Of a stretch of DNA of 51,722 nucleotides, positions 25,409-34,368 are shown one piece after another. Position numbers and translations under genes: made by a program. Positions within the stretch are counted from its first letter, which is position 1; each line of letters begins with the position of its first letter. The stretch spans positions 1 through 51,722 of the forward strand of contig JAEWEN010000004.1 of NCBI GenBank assembly GCA_023389275.1. Direction: 5' to 3'. The notes under the pieces are model-generated. The model did no database searches. It saw nothing but the letters and a program-made list of their open reading frames with translations, and was not told where the DNA came from. This DNA comes from Bacillota bacterium (lineage in GTDB: Bacteria; Bacillota; Clostridia; Clostridiales; Caloramatoraceae).

Positions 25409-27589
25409 TTATTTAATATTTATTGTATGCTCACCATTTGGAAGTAAAATTGTATATGTTCCATTTAACTCTTTAATCTCAGGGTTTATAGACTTTTCAT
25501 CTAAAGTTATAGATGTAGGTTTTTTATCTACATTTATAAAACATCTTCCCTTAGATTTATAAGTAAGGTTAATAGAATCTCCTTCATAAGATGAATTTAC
25601 TATATGTGAGTTTATATCTGTTATTTTTATCTTGTCTTTAGTAGAGTCTTTTATTTCAAGTTTATGTTTTCCTGCTGGAATTATAATTTTGTTGTTTGTA
25701 TAAGCAGGATACTCTTTTCCATCTATATAAGCTTCTTTACCATTCATATCTAAACTTACAATAAAGTTATTCTTAGCTTCAAACTCATAGGTATTATCCC
25801 CTACTTTTTTTCCATCTACATCATATGCATAGGCATATGGAGCAAGATTCATATCTTCCTTTTCAGGTGTTGAAAGTGAATACATTATTACTTTATCAGT
25901 ATACTTACTTGCATTGTGTATTAAAGAATATATTTCTATTCCTCTTTGCTTTTTAGTTGGATAATTTTGTCCAAATCTATCTATAATGTTTATATCTATA
26001 TACAAATCATTATTTTTGTCCATAATACTTCTATAGTTTTCACCTATAACACTGTATCTTTCAGGTCCAAGACTCCAAAGAGTAAATGGATCTTCTATAT
26101 TAAGTATAAAATCATATTCTTTTTGAAGCTTTACTATTTCATTAGCATCAAGACCTATATTTTCTCTCATTCTATTGTCTGCAATACTATCTATCATAGT
26201 AACTATAACCTCAATATCAGGCTTTGTCTTTTTTATTTCCTCTACTACATCTAGCATTTCTTTATGCTGTGAAGTTATAAGCTCTACTCTCTCATTTATA
26301 AGTTTTTCTTTAACTTCTTTATTACTTTTCCAGTAATACTTTGACTGAGGATTAAATGCCTCCTTAGGATCAAATCCATATCTCTTTTTAAAGTTTTCTC
26401 TAAAAGCATTATTCATAGGTGTAAATATAGTAGGATCCATAAAACCATATCCTGGAGATTCATAGTAAATTTCTGCTATATCTATACCATCAAAGTCAAA
26501 CTTCATCATAATATTTTTTACATAGTCTTTAACAGCATTAAAGCAGTCTTTGTTTTCTAGAGCCATTAAATATCTCCAGTCAATTTGCGCGTCTTTTCCA
26601 TCTGCTGTTTTTTGTCTCCACTCAGGATGTTCATTCCAAAAATCTATACTAACCATTGGAAGTTCAAACCATGCAAATACTTTAATACCTCTTTTATGAC
26701 ACTCTTCTATAATACTTTTATAGTAGTTTATATTATCATCTGTCATAGAAGACCATACACCTACATTTATTTGATCATATCCCCAAGCTTTAGCTCTTTC
26801 AGCTATTTGCTCTGGAGTATCAACTCCCATATGGTACCCAATATCTAAATATATAGCTCCATTTGCCCTAGAATATACAGGTTTTAAATTAAACTCTTTT
26901 ACAAAAGCATCTAATAAAAACGGAAAATACTCATATCCTGAACCATCAACAGGTGCTAAATCACTTGCTGAATATATAACTTTTCCTTTTCCTACATTAC
27001 CAGATACCATAACCTCAGTATCATCTACAGAATTTACAGCTAATTTTTTAAAATCCTTTGGAGCATTGAATTGATAGGATTTCATTCCATTTTTTACTTC
27101 TATTTTTTGTTTTTCATATCCTGTCATAATGTAAGAATTTACGTTTTTCTCATGTGTAAACTCAATTCCTATACTTTCTGATAACTTAGACTTACCTATT
27201 ATAATAGCATTTTGTCCATTTTCAATATTTTGTTTTATTTTATTAATCTCTTCATCTTTTAAAGAAGCTATGCTATCTTCCGGGAAAATAAAAACACCAT
27301 TATAGTCTAATTTTTCTTCATACTTTTTAAAATCTCCACTTAAAACATCATATCCAACACTTGTAAATGCAGAATATGTACCACGAACTGATTTTATATT
27401 ATTTGTTAATATAAATACCCCTGAATTAAATGGTCTTTCTTTAGTGTTACTTTCATATATTTCGCTAGTTTGTACTAAAGACTTTTTATTTTTAAAACTC
27501 CCATCTGTCTTAAGCCAGTAACCTACTCCTAAAAGTATAACTAAAGCAGCTATAATTATCCCTAGAAGGTAACCTTTTTTCAATCTCAT
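25409..27589 (-). CDS. Membrane-anchored glycoside-hydrolase-like protein (GHL10/TIM barrel type)
   Basis: The 726 residues start with a signal-anchor helix (about 7-26). A region of about 200 residues resembling a glutamine-amidotransferase-like fold follows. Then comes a TIM-barrel domain with YLDIGYHMG, the GIKVFAWFELP strand and FDFDGIDIAEIYYESPG, which carry candidate catalytic Asp/Glu residues (about 245-560). The C-terminal 120 residues are beta-rich. The barrel resembles family-10-like GHL proteins and the GH153/PgaB hydrolase domain. It should act on an extracellular or cell-wall polysaccharide; the actual linkage is unknown. No export or synthesis genes for a polysaccharide are next to it. 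Confidence 0.7.
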   Translation of the reverse strand: MRLKKGYLLGIIIAALVILLGVGYWLKTDGSFKNKKSLVQTSEIYESNTKERPFNSGVFILTNNIKSVRGTYSAFTSVGYDVLSGDFKKYEEKLDYNGVFIFPEDSIASLKDEEINKIKQNIENGQNAIIIGKSKLSESIGIEFTHEKNVNSYIMTGYEKQKIEVKNGMKSYQFNAPKDFKKLAVNSVDDTEVMVSGNVGKGKVIYSASDLAPVDGSGYEYFPFLLDAFVKEFNLKPVYSRANGAIYLDIGYHMGVDTPEQIAERAKAWGYDQINVGVWSSMTDDNINYYKSIIEECHKRGIKVFAWFELPMVSIDFWNEHPEWRQKTADGKDAQIDWRYLMALENKDCFNAVKDYVKNIMMKFDFDGIDIAEIYYESPGYGFMDPTIFTPMNNAFRENFKKRYGFDPKEAFNPQSKYYWKSNKEVKEKLINERVELITSQHKEMLDVVEEIKKTKPDIEVIVTMIDSIADNRMRENIGLDANEIVKLQKEYDFILNIEDPFTLWSLGPERYSVIGENYRSIMDKNNDLYIDINIIDRFGQNYPTKKQRGIEIYSLIHNASKYTDKVIMYSLSTPEKEDMNLAPYAYAYDVDGKKVGDNTYEFEAKNNFIVSLDMNGKEAYIDGKEYPAYTNNKIIIPAGKHKLEIKDSTKDKIKITDINSHIVNSSYEGDSINLTYKSKGRCFINVDKKPTSITLDEKSINPEIKELNGTYTILLPNGEHTINIK

Positions 27590-27764
27590 TTTATAACCTC
27601 TCTTTATAGTTTATTAAAAGTTAATATCATTTTAACATAAAATTATATTTTTCATATAGCAATGCTAACATCTTAAATATATCTTAATATATTAAATAAC
27701 TTTATAAATTTTAAAAATTTATTACCTATTAAATTAAGTTTAAATGAAAAAAATTACAGCTTAA

Positions 27765-27796
27765 ATAATAAATTCACAATATTGTGAATTTATTAT
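27765..27796. promoter_or_regulatory. Perfect 32-base palindrome in a divergent region
   Basis: Sixteen-base arms meet without a loop; the central part is AATTCACAATATTGTGAATT. It lies 176 bases upstream of the leftward hydrolase gene and 311 bases before the permease gene. It could be an operator for a dimeric regulator or a cruciform. The T run needed for a good terminator is absent. Nothing else convincing is seen in the 517-base gap (27590-28106) except the permease promoter. Confidence 0.5.
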
Positions 27797-28000
27797 CAAT
27801 TTCTATACCTATTGACACTACTCACTTTATTTCACTTACTTTTTTTTCCATATTATTTCAGTAAGCTTTTTGTTATATTTTCTGTATTTTTGCAATATTT
27901 TGCATAATAATATATGGCAAATAACTAAGATTTTAGGCGATTTATGTAGATAATATTACATATTTTCTTTTGGTTAGTTTTTTTAACAATGTTTGTATAT

Positions 28001-28029
28001 TTGACGGAATCTTCTATGAATACTAATAT
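28001..28029 (+). promoter_or_regulatory. Promoter of the amino-acid permease gene
   Basis: TTGACG at 28001-28006 and TAATAT at 28024-28029 are 17 bases apart, leaving a leader of about 70 bases with GGAGGATTAGGAGG before the ATG. Confidence 0.65.
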
Positions 28030-28106
28030 TATTAAGGGCTTGGAGAAATGTATATTTATCCTTAAGTTACAATTTAATATTATAGGAGGATTAGGAGGAA
28101 TAATTT

Positions 28107-29516
28107 ATGAAGTCTTTATTTAGAAAAAAAGATGTTAACGAAATCCTTGAAAACAATAAAAAAGCTTCATTAAATAGAACTCTTGGCGCATTTGACGTTA
28201 CTCTAATGAGTATCGGAGCTGTTATCGGAACAGGCGTTATGGTTCTAACAGGTCTTGTAGCATCTCGTGATGCAGGTCCTGCTGTTGTTTTTTCATTTAT
28301 AATTTCAGCTATTGTTTGTATAATGGTAGCACTTTGTTATTCAGAGTTTGCATCATCTGTACCAACGTCAGGTAGTGCATACGCTTATATTTACGTTTCG
28401 ATGGGTGAGATTATAGCTCACTTAGTTGGATGGTCACTTGTAATAGGATATACAGTAAGTACTGCAACTGTTGCAGGAGGATGGTCATCATACTTTAACG
28501 GACTTTTAAAAGAAGTTGGTATTACATTACCAGCAAGTCTTACTACAATCCCTGCTGACGGAGGAATTGTTAATTTACCAGCTATTATAGTTGTTTTATT
28601 TGTTACTATATTACTTTCAAGAGGAACAAAAGAAAGTAAAAAAGTTAATAACTTTATGGTTATTGTTAAACTAGCTGTTATTCTTATATTCTTAGCAGTT
28701 GGTGTATTCCATGTTGATACTAATAACCTAAAAGACTTTATGCCATTTGGATGGAGTGGAGTATTTGCTGGTGCTGCATCTGTATTCTTTGCATTTACTG
28801 GATTTGATGCTGTATCAACATCAGCTGAGGAAGTTAAAAACCCTCAAAGAAACCTACCAATCGGTATAGTTGTTTCACTTGTTACTTGTACTGCAATATA
28901 TGTTTTAGTATGTATTGTTTTAACAGGAGTTTGTCACTACACAAAACTAAATGTTGCTGATGCTATGGCATATGCACTTCAAACTGTAGGACAAAGTTGG
29001 GCTGCTTCTTTAATATCAGTGGGAGCTGTTATAGGAATTATAGCTGTTATGCTTGCATATAGCTTCGGTGGTTCAAGAATACTTTACTCAATGAGCCGTG
29101 ACGGACTACTTCCTGAAAAGTTTTCACACCTTGGTGTTAAGAGCCAAGCACCTACACTTTCAACTTGGGTAATAGGACTTTTCGCAGCTGTTGTATCAGG
29201 ATTTATTGATCTTAAGCAACTAGCTGACCTTGCAAATATTACTTTAATATCTGCATTCCTATTAGTTTCTATATCAGTAATTATATTTAGAAAAACTCAT
29301 CCACATGTTGAAAGAGGATTTAGAGCTCCATTTGTACCAGCTCTTCCAATAATAGCTGCTGCATGTTGTTTATTCTTAATGTTTAACCTATCAGCAACTA
29401 CATGGTTATACTTTGGAATTTGGCTAGTACTTGGACTTATTATTTACTTTGCTTACTCTAAAAAGCACAGTACACTTAATAAAATAAATTCAGGCAACGA
29501 CAAAGTCGGAGCATAA
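28107..29516 (+). CDS. APC-family amino acid permease (cationic amino acid transporter type)
   Basis: This 469-residue transporter has twelve predicted helices. The first carries the APC substrate motif GAVIGTGVMVLTG (about 37-49), and the sixth segment reads FFAFTGFDAVSTSAEEVKNPQRNLP, the family signature. The C-terminal half ends with the paired-helix region of YfnA/CAT-like permeases. It probably imports or exchanges an amino acid such as arginine, lysine or a branched-chain one; the substrate is not determined. Cytosine-rich codons suggest good expression. A universal stress protein gene follows with its own promoter. Confidence 0.9.
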   Translation: MKSLFRKKDVNEILENNKKASLNRTLGAFDVTLMSIGAVIGTGVMVLTGLVASRDAGPAVVFSFIISAIVCIMVALCYSEFASSVPTSGSAYAYIYVSMGEIIAHLVGWSLVIGYTVSTATVAGGWSSYFNGLLKEVGITLPASLTTIPADGGIVNLPAIIVVLFVTILLSRGTKESKKVNNFMVIVKLAVILIFLAVGVFHVDTNNLKDFMPFGWSGVFAGAASVFFAFTGFDAVSTSAEEVKNPQRNLPIGIVVSLVTCTAIYVLVCIVLTGVCHYTKLNVADAMAYALQTVGQSWAASLISVGAVIGIIAVMLAYSFGGSRILYSMSRDGLLPEKFSHLGVKSQAPTLSTWVIGLFAAVVSGFIDLKQLADLANITLISAFLLVSISVIIFRKTHPHVERGFRAPFVPALPIIAAACCLFLMFNLSATTWLYFGIWLVLGLIIYFAYSKKHSTLNKINSGNDKVGA

Positions 29517-29521
29517 TATAT

Positions 29522-29556
29522 AAAACACCTAGAAGATTAAATCTTCTAGGTGTTTT
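29522..29556 (+). terminator. Intrinsic terminator of the permease gene
   Basis: A perfect 16-base stem, AAAACACCTAGAAGAT with its complement, encloses a three-base loop and is followed by CTTTTT. Confidence 0.92.
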
Positions 29557-29616
29557 CTTTTTATAAGAATATTCAGCCTCTATTTCAAATATTTTCTCAA
29601 TATTCAAATTTTATAC

Positions 29617-29645
29617 TTGTCTACATTTTCAATTAATAGTATAAT
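29617..29645 (+). promoter_or_regulatory. Promoter of the universal stress protein gene
   Basis: TTGTCT at 29617-29622 and a perfect TATAAT at 29640-29645 are 17 bases apart, followed by a leader of about 55 bases and a GGGGG ribosome site. Confidence 0.65.
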
Positions 29646-29704
29646 ATAGTTATACTTAATATAGAATTACTTTTAGTTAGTAATTATTTTTAGGGGGAAT
29701 TAAT

Positions 29705-30121
29705 ATGGCATTTAAAAGAATATTAGTACCAGTAGATAAATCAGAAAAAACTTTAAAATCTATAGAAAGTCTAAAAGATCTTTTTAGAAAAGATGAAGTT
29801 CAAGTAGTTCTTCTTCATGTAATAGACGAATTTAACGTTTCAGCTGTTGATTATGTAAGTCCAGAGTTTATGGAAACCGTAACAACACTTAGCCACTCTG
29901 TATTAAACAGAGCAGGTGATCTTTTAAAGGGATATGATGTTGAAAAAGTTTCTTCTCTAGGTTCTCCTGCTAAAGAAATATTTAATGCAGTTGAAGAGAA
30001 AAATATAGATCTTATTATTATGACAAAAACAGGAGCTGGAATCGTTGATAAATATATTTTAGGTTCTGTAACTTCTAAAGTTGTTAAAAAAGCTGAAGTA
30101 CCTATAATGGTAATTCCATAA
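29705..30121 (+). CDS. Universal stress protein (UspA family)
   Basis: The 138-residue single-domain protein shows the UspA pattern: ILVPVDKSEKTLKS at the N terminus, VVLLHVIDEF in the second strand, DLIIMTKTGAGIVDKYILGSVTSKVVKKA with the G-x2-G-x9-GS-like ATP-binding segment, and a C-terminal VPIMVIP. ATP-binding members modulate survival under stress or starvation. It has its own promoter and a terminator on both sides, so the neighbouring permease link is only positional. Confidence 0.9.
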   Translation: MAFKRILVPVDKSEKTLKSIESLKDLFRKDEVQVVLLHVIDEFNVSAVDYVSPEFMETVTTLSHSVLNRAGDLLKGYDVEKVSSLGSPAKEIFNAVEEKNIDLIIMTKTGAGIVDKYILGSVTSKVVKKAEVPIMVIP

Positions 30122-30138
30122 TATAAAACTTTAAGTTT

Positions 30139-30175
30139 AAAATAGTCTTTTATCTTTTAGATAAGAGGCTATTTT
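30139..30175 (+). terminator. Intrinsic terminator of the stress protein gene
   Basis: AAAATAGTCTTTTATC pairs with GATAAGAGGCTATTTT around a five-base loop, with two wobble positions. Confidence 0.75.
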
Positions 30176-30234
30176 ATTGTTTTTATATTTATAATATAAT
30201 GTACATTGTGACTTTAAATTTAGGAGGATGACTT

Positions 30235-30966
30235 ATGTTTAGATCTATTATATGGTATTTAAACTTTGCTTTTAGTTTACTGTTTACACTACCTAAGCTA
30301 AGCAAGGTTAATAAATGGGATAAAAATACATTATCTGAAGAAGAAAAATTTAAAAGAGATGATTTTGTTTTTAATTATGTTTCTAAATGGGCGGAAAATA
30401 AAATTAAGTTAGCAGGAGCTACTGTTAAGGTATTTGGAGAAGAAAACATTCCAAACGATGAAACAGTTTTATTTATGAGTAACCATCAAAGTAACTTTGA
30501 TATTGCTCTTTTTTTAGCTAATATTAAAATGAAAAAAGGCTTTGTTGCTAAACTTGAACTAGGTAAAGTTCCTATTTTAAATCAATGGATGAAAAAAATT
30601 GATTGTGTATTTATGGATAGAAGTAGCATTAGAAAATCTGCTGAAGCTATTGCAGAGGCTACTAAACTTTTAAAAAAGGGACGTTCAATGGTTATTTTTC
30701 CTGAAGGAACTAGAAGTAAAACAGGAAAGGTATCTGACTTTAAAGCAGGAAGCTTTAAACTTGCAACTAAATCTAAAGTAAAAATTGTTCCTGTTACAAT
30801 AAAAGGGTCTAGAAACATTATGGAGGCTAATGGTAATAAAATAAAGCCTGGAATTATTGAAATGTACATACATCCTCCAATAAATACGAAAGGTATATCT
30901 AAGGAAGAAGAAGAAGCTCTTCCAAGTAAGGTTAAGTCAATTATTGAAAGCAAAATAGGTGCTTAA
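30235..30966 (+). CDS. plsC: 1-acyl-sn-glycerol-3-phosphate acyltransferase
   Basis: The 243-residue enzyme acylates lysophosphatidic acid to phosphatidic acid at the membrane. The catalytic HX4D motif is NHQSNFD (His84, Asp89). The substrate-binding FPEGTR is at 155-160, and the VPVTIKGSRNIM segment completes the fold. An N-terminal hydrophobic segment (about 5-20) provides the membrane anchor. An AGGAGG site supports the start. It has no partner lipid genes here. The AAAATAGGTGC hairpin at its stop codon is a shared terminator. Confidence 0.9.
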   Translation: MFRSIIWYLNFAFSLLFTLPKLSKVNKWDKNTLSEEEKFKRDDFVFNYVSKWAENKIKLAGATVKVFGEENIPNDETVLFMSNHQSNFDIALFLANIKMKKGFVAKLELGKVPILNQWMKKIDCVFMDRSSIRKSAEAIAEATKLLKKGRSMVIFPEGTRSKTGKVSDFKAGSFKLATKSKVKIVPVTIKGSRNIMEANGNKIKPGIIEMYIHPPINTKGISKEEEEALPSKVKSIIESKIGA

Positions 30967-30978
30967 AGCACCTATTTT
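30952..30978. terminator. Bidirectional intrinsic terminator
   Basis: AAAATAGGTGC and GCACCTATTTT form an 11-base stem with a five-base loop and overlap the stop codons of both converging genes. Confidence 0.88.
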
Positions 30979-31283
30979 ATTTTTTTCTCTATTCCTTCAT
31001 ATAAGTATTCAAGGGCATTTACTTCTATTCCCTCTGATTTTATTTTATCCATTCTTTCTCTAGCCTTTAAAAGAGTAGCTTTTGCTTCTTTAAAATCTCT
31101 TTGCTTTACACAAGTTGTTGCATACTCTAATAAATAATCTATTTTTAAAACTAGCTTTGCTAAGTCTTCCCTATTACTATTTACAATTTCAAGTAAAAGT
31201 TCATATACTCTTGGTGAAGTAATATCTCTTGCTTCACGTAAAACATCACTGTTTCTAGCATTTTTTCTACCCAAAATTATCAC
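30972..31283 (-). CDS. Hypothetical helical protein, 103 aa
   Basis: I do not recognise this protein. It is charged, predicted to be all-helical, and has one cysteine (TTCVKQ). The order of residues, with ARDITSPRVYELLLEIVNS and AKATLLKARERMDKI, suggests a small TPR-like or four-helix fold. Its ATG overlaps the stop of the MBL-fold gene (ATGA), so the two are translated together. A role connected with that hydrolase is possible but unproven. Confidence 0.72.
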   Translation of the reverse strand: MIILGRKNARNSDVLREARDITSPRVYELLLEIVNSNREDLAKLVLKIDYLLEYATTCVKQRDFKEAKATLLKARERMDKIKSEGIEVNALEYLYEGIEKKIK

Positions 31284-32149
31284 CTTCCTTTTTTAACATT
31301 TCCTTTTATAAATGAATTTATATCTTCTTTTTCATTATCAGTTATACTTCTTAATTTATATTTTTCATATGCTTCATATGCTTCATATTCATCAGTTAGG
31401 TTCCCAACAATCTCACCTATTCCTATTAAATACTTAGCATATCCTTCAAATCCATTTTTTGAATACATTCCGTGGTGAGATGGTATGTACCACTTAGCAT
31501 CTAAATATAATAAATTTTCAAGCATAGGATATAGCTTTTCCCTAGTAAAGCTCCAAGGTCCATTATACATATCAAGATATAAGCAATCTCCTAGAAAAAC
31601 AACTTTTTCTTTTCCTTTAACCTCAACAATACTACAATCCTCTGAATGGTCTGATATTATTTGGCTTATATTACATTTAACAGATCCAAGGTCTATTTCT
31701 ATTTTTTCTTTAAATGTAATAGAACATGTATCAATTTCAATGTTTTTTAAATCTGGAAGTTCAATAAGCATATGCTCTTTACAAAATTCAATTTCCTCTC
31801 CAGTTTCAACTCTTTTTGATATATCCTCTTCAGTCCATTTTAAAGTTTTTAAATAGCTTATTTTCTTATTAGTTAAATCATTACATATAGGAGTTATACC
31901 AATTAGTTCTTTAGCCCAGTGAATTCCAAAAACATGATCCCAGTGCCAGTGAGTTATAACCATATATTTAATAGGTGATGTAGCTACCTTTTTAGCTTCT
32001 TCTATAAAGCTTTCTATGTGGGCTTTTGAGTTTCCACCATCTACTATAAGACTAGCTTCTTCCCCTACAATAAGACCTAAAACTGGTCTATCTCCTTCGC
32101 TTATAAAATCAGAATAATAAACGTTGTCATTTAATTTATTCAATCTCAT
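31280..32149 (-). CDS. MBL-fold metallo-hydrolase
   Basis: The 289 residues have the metallo-beta-lactamase motif HWHWDH at residues 67-72, the later ligands DHSEDCSIV and FLGDCLYLD, and a third His in IPSHHGMYS. All ligands of a two-metal site are present. The substrate is not clear. Unusually, the tail has two EAYEAYEKYK-type repeats. It heads a two-gene operon with the 103-residue protein. The ATG follows GGAAGATAGTT, a modest ribosome site. Beta-lactam resistance is not implied by this fold. Confidence 0.82.
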   Translation of the reverse strand: MRLNKLNDNVYYSDFISEGDRPVLGLIVGEEASLIVDGGNSKAHIESFIEEAKKVATSPIKYMVITHWHWDHVFGIHWAKELIGITPICNDLTNKKISYLKTLKWTEEDISKRVETGEEIEFCKEHMLIELPDLKNIEIDTCSITFKEKIEIDLGSVKCNISQIISDHSEDCSIVEVKGKEKVVFLGDCLYLDMYNGPWSFTREKLYPMLENLLYLDAKWYIPSHHGMYSKNGFEGYAKYLIGIGEIVGNLTDEYEAYEAYEKYKLRSITDNEKEDINSFIKGNVKKGR

Positions 32150-32211
32150 AACTATCTTCCTTTTCTAATAGTAAATTACCTTTTTATATATTATACCTTT
32201 AATTTTATAAT

Positions 32212-32254
32212 AAAAGCTACCGAATTATAAAGTATTATAATTCGGTAGCTTTTT
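32212..32254. terminator. Strong intrinsic terminator
   Basis: A perfect 18-base inverted repeat, AAAAGCTACCGAATTATA with its complement, encloses a six-base loop. It overlaps the stop of the leftward gene at 32253. Confidence 0.9.
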
Positions 32255-33002
32255 AAAGCATTTTTTCATATTTATTTTTAAGGTTTATTGCCTTTTGCTT
32301 ATCTCCACTTGAAATCTGAATAAGTACATTTAAGGTATTTATAGCTTTTCGTATTTCGCCTGCTCTAAACTCAGCATTTGCTAATTGATATAAATAAATT
32401 TCCTTTGGTCCTTCATTATCTATAAGATCTAAATAATAATCTTCCATTCTTTTAAAGTATCTTTCTACATTTCCTTTAAAAGGAGATAATTTACCACCTT
32501 CAAGTACATATACTTCTACATCATAAGCGTTTAAATCATTATGTTGCCAAATTATTACGTCATAAACATTACCTCTAGTGGCTTTTTCACTTGTGCCTTC
32601 AAATTCTATTTTATCGTAGTATACATTTTCATTTAAAGAACTTACTAGCTTTTTATTTTTAAATGTATATATATATAATTTTGATAATCCACTTTCAAGT
32701 TTTATACCTACCACTAAGTTTACAACATCTTTATTTTCAATAGGAATTGCTAAAAGCTCACTTACTCCTACTCCCTTATACTTTTCAGTGTCTTCTAATA
32801 CCCATTTATCATTTACCTTTTCTAAAACAGAAACATATATTAAGTTATTAAACTTATATGCTACTATAGTTTCTGCTTTATTATCTCCGTTAAGATCAGA
32901 CACTATTAAAGCAGGCATATTGTAATACTCTTTTAGAGTTAAAATCTCACTGCCTTTAGGTAAAGTGCTTTTAACCTCATTGAAAAACTCATTATTTTCC
33001 AA
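32253..33002 (-). CDS. Hypothetical protein with FG-GAP/VCBS-like segment and helical tail, 249 aa
   Basis: The N-terminal half is beta-rich and contains VSDLNGDNKAETIVAYK (about 34-50), like a VCBS/FG-GAP calcium-binding repeat; the C-terminal 60 residues are helical and TPR-like (AEFRAGEIRKAINTL). No signal peptide or anchor is visible, though such repeats usually occur outside the cell. The start is a TTG at 33002 with AAGGAG six bases upstream; the nearby ATG is in another frame. Function unknown. Confidence 0.65.
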   Translation of the reverse strand: MENNEFFNEVKSTLPKGSEILTLKEYYNMPALIVSDLNGDNKAETIVAYKFNNLIYVSVLEKVNDKWVLEDTEKYKGVGVSELLAIPIENKDVVNLVVGIKLESGLSKLYIYTFKNKKLVSSLNENVYYDKIEFEGTSEKATRGNVYDVIIWQHNDLNAYDVEVYVLEGGKLSPFKGNVERYFKRMEDYYLDLIDNEGPKEIYLYQLANAEFRAGEIRKAINTLNVLIQISSGDKQKAINLKNKYEKML

Positions 33003-33059
33003 ACCATTCTCCTTAAAAATACTCTTTATAATATACTATGCAAATATTAGTAATTTGAC

Positions 33060-33629
33060 TTAAAACCTTTTACCTTTAAGAGTAAAAAATACAAGTAATA
33101 TTCCTATTAAAGTAAAAAGTAGTCTTATAAAATTTTCTTCAATATTTAAAATATCATAGCTTACTACTGCTTCAAGTGCAATTGATGGTATTTTTCCTAA
33201 AAAGGTAGCTATTGTAAAGCCTAAAACATTCATACTACTTACTGATGCAGCTAAAGTTACAAATCCTGATGGTATAAATGGTATAAGTCTTGTTTCAAAA
33301 ACAAGTATAAACGCGTTTTTTCCTTTGCTTTTAATTATTTTATCTATAAATTTATATTTTCCCTCTAAAGAGTCTGCTTTCTTTTTAAATCCAAATCTAT
33401 AAAGATAAAACGTAATAAATGCTCCTATGGTTTCTCCAAGAAGGGATATTAAAAATCCATTAAATGGACCAAAAAACATAATATTTGCTCCTGTAACAAA
33501 AACAGAAGGTACTACCCCTAAAATAGCTATTATTATACTTAGTCCAATGCTTATAAAAAAAGCAAGATCTTTATATGTACTTAATATATTTAAAAAACTT
33601 TCCGTACTTATTTCAATCTCCCCTAACAT
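33060..33629 (-). CDS. VTT-domain membrane protein (TVP38/TMEM64 family)
   Basis: The 189-residue protein has four to five membrane helices and the VTT/SNARE-associated core: FGPFNGFLISLLGETIGAFITFYLYR (about 52-77) and the later RLIPFIPSGFVTLAASV motif. Relatives with this fold (DedA, TMEM41B) move lipids or undecaprenyl phosphate across membranes, but this subfamily has no proven substrate. GGGGAGA precedes the ATG. It lies in a row of leftward membrane-protein genes that seem to be separate units. Confidence 0.82.
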   Translation of the reverse strand: MLGEIEISTESFLNILSTYKDLAFFISIGLSIIIAILGVVPSVFVTGANIMFFGPFNGFLISLLGETIGAFITFYLYRFGFKKKADSLEGKYKFIDKIIKSKGKNAFILVFETRLIPFIPSGFVTLAASVSSMNVLGFTIATFLGKIPSIALEAVVSYDILNIEENFIRLLFTLIGILLVFFTLKGKRF

Positions 33630-33660
33630 AAAAAATAGATTTATATTATAACATATAAAT

Positions 33661-34215
33661 CTACTGGTTAATAAGACCTTTTGAAAACATAGTTCTTCTT
33701 TTAATTACTGTATATACAAAGTCTATTAATATATATAAAAATGCAAATAAATATACTTTGTTCCATATAAAATATATAGACTCATAAAAAGAATATATTA
33801 AAGGGTGAACAACATAAATAAGTAGGAAACAAAGTCCTATCCAATATACTGAAAACTGTAAACAAACATGACCTTTAATATTGTATTTTAAAGTAGAGTA
33901 ATCCCACCACACTCTTCCAAATAATCCTTTTAAAAGAGCACCACTAATATATTCAACTAAAGTTGGAACTATTAAAGATATTGCTATTATGTAAAATACA
34001 TTTGATGATTTAGCTACCAAAGATAAAATTATAATAGGTGCAAATGCATACATTGGCTTAAAAGGTCCTACTAAAAAGTTATCCTTTAAAAATCTTCCAC
34101 CTTTAAAAGAAGAGTATGTTCCTTCTATTATCCAGCCTATAAAAGAATATATTAAAAAGTAAAAAATTAAATCTTGAAAAGGGTTTTTCATAGTATCAAA
34201 TAAAATACTTGTCAT
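33661..34215 (-). CDS. CmpB-type putative membrane protein (PF06541, DUF1113)
   Basis: This 184-residue protein has five hydrophobic helices. The sequence FIGWIIEGTYSSFKGGRFLKDNFLVGPFKPMYAF and the WWDYS motif in the middle identify the family called ABC-transporter type IV/CmpB, for which no transport is proven. The start, after GGAGGATACATA, is good. It is divergent from the azlCD genes, with a short palindrome in the shared region. Confidence 0.8.
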   Translation of the reverse strand: MTSILFDTMKNPFQDLIFYFLIYSFIGWIIEGTYSSFKGGRFLKDNFLVGPFKPMYAFAPIIILSLVAKSSNVFYIIAISLIVPTLVEYISGALLKGLFGRVWWDYSTLKYNIKGHVCLQFSVYWIGLCFLLIYVVHPLIYSFYESIYFIWNKVYLFAFLYILIDFVYTVIKRRTMFSKGLINQ

Positions 34216-34269
34216 TATGTATCCTCCAAATACTAGTATCTAATACTTAGAATTCCCTTTAATTTATTT

Positions 34270-34290
34270 TTTATTCTAATTAAGAATAAA
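34270..34290. promoter_or_regulatory. Palindrome in the azlC divergent region
   Basis: TTTATTCT and AGAATAAA form an eight-base inverted repeat around AATTA, some 80 bases before azlC. It could be an Lrp-type or similar operator, but its AT content makes chance likely. Confidence 0.3.
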
Positions 34291-34368
34291 TTGTCAAAAT
34301 ATAATTTTTACATATGTTATAATAATTCCGGAAGCCTAAAAATATTAAATGATTTTAAGGAGGAGAAA

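Noticed and set aside
27765..27796. Palindrome as a Rex operator
   Set aside because: Rex sites have TTGT-type half sites pointing the other way (TTGTNA ... TNACAA); here TTCACAA precedes TTGTGAA, so the match is only superficial.
31280..32149. MBL-fold gene as antibiotic resistance
   Set aside because: The HxHxDH fold is shared by many hydrolases; nothing in the sequence indicates a beta-lactamase, and there is no signal peptide.
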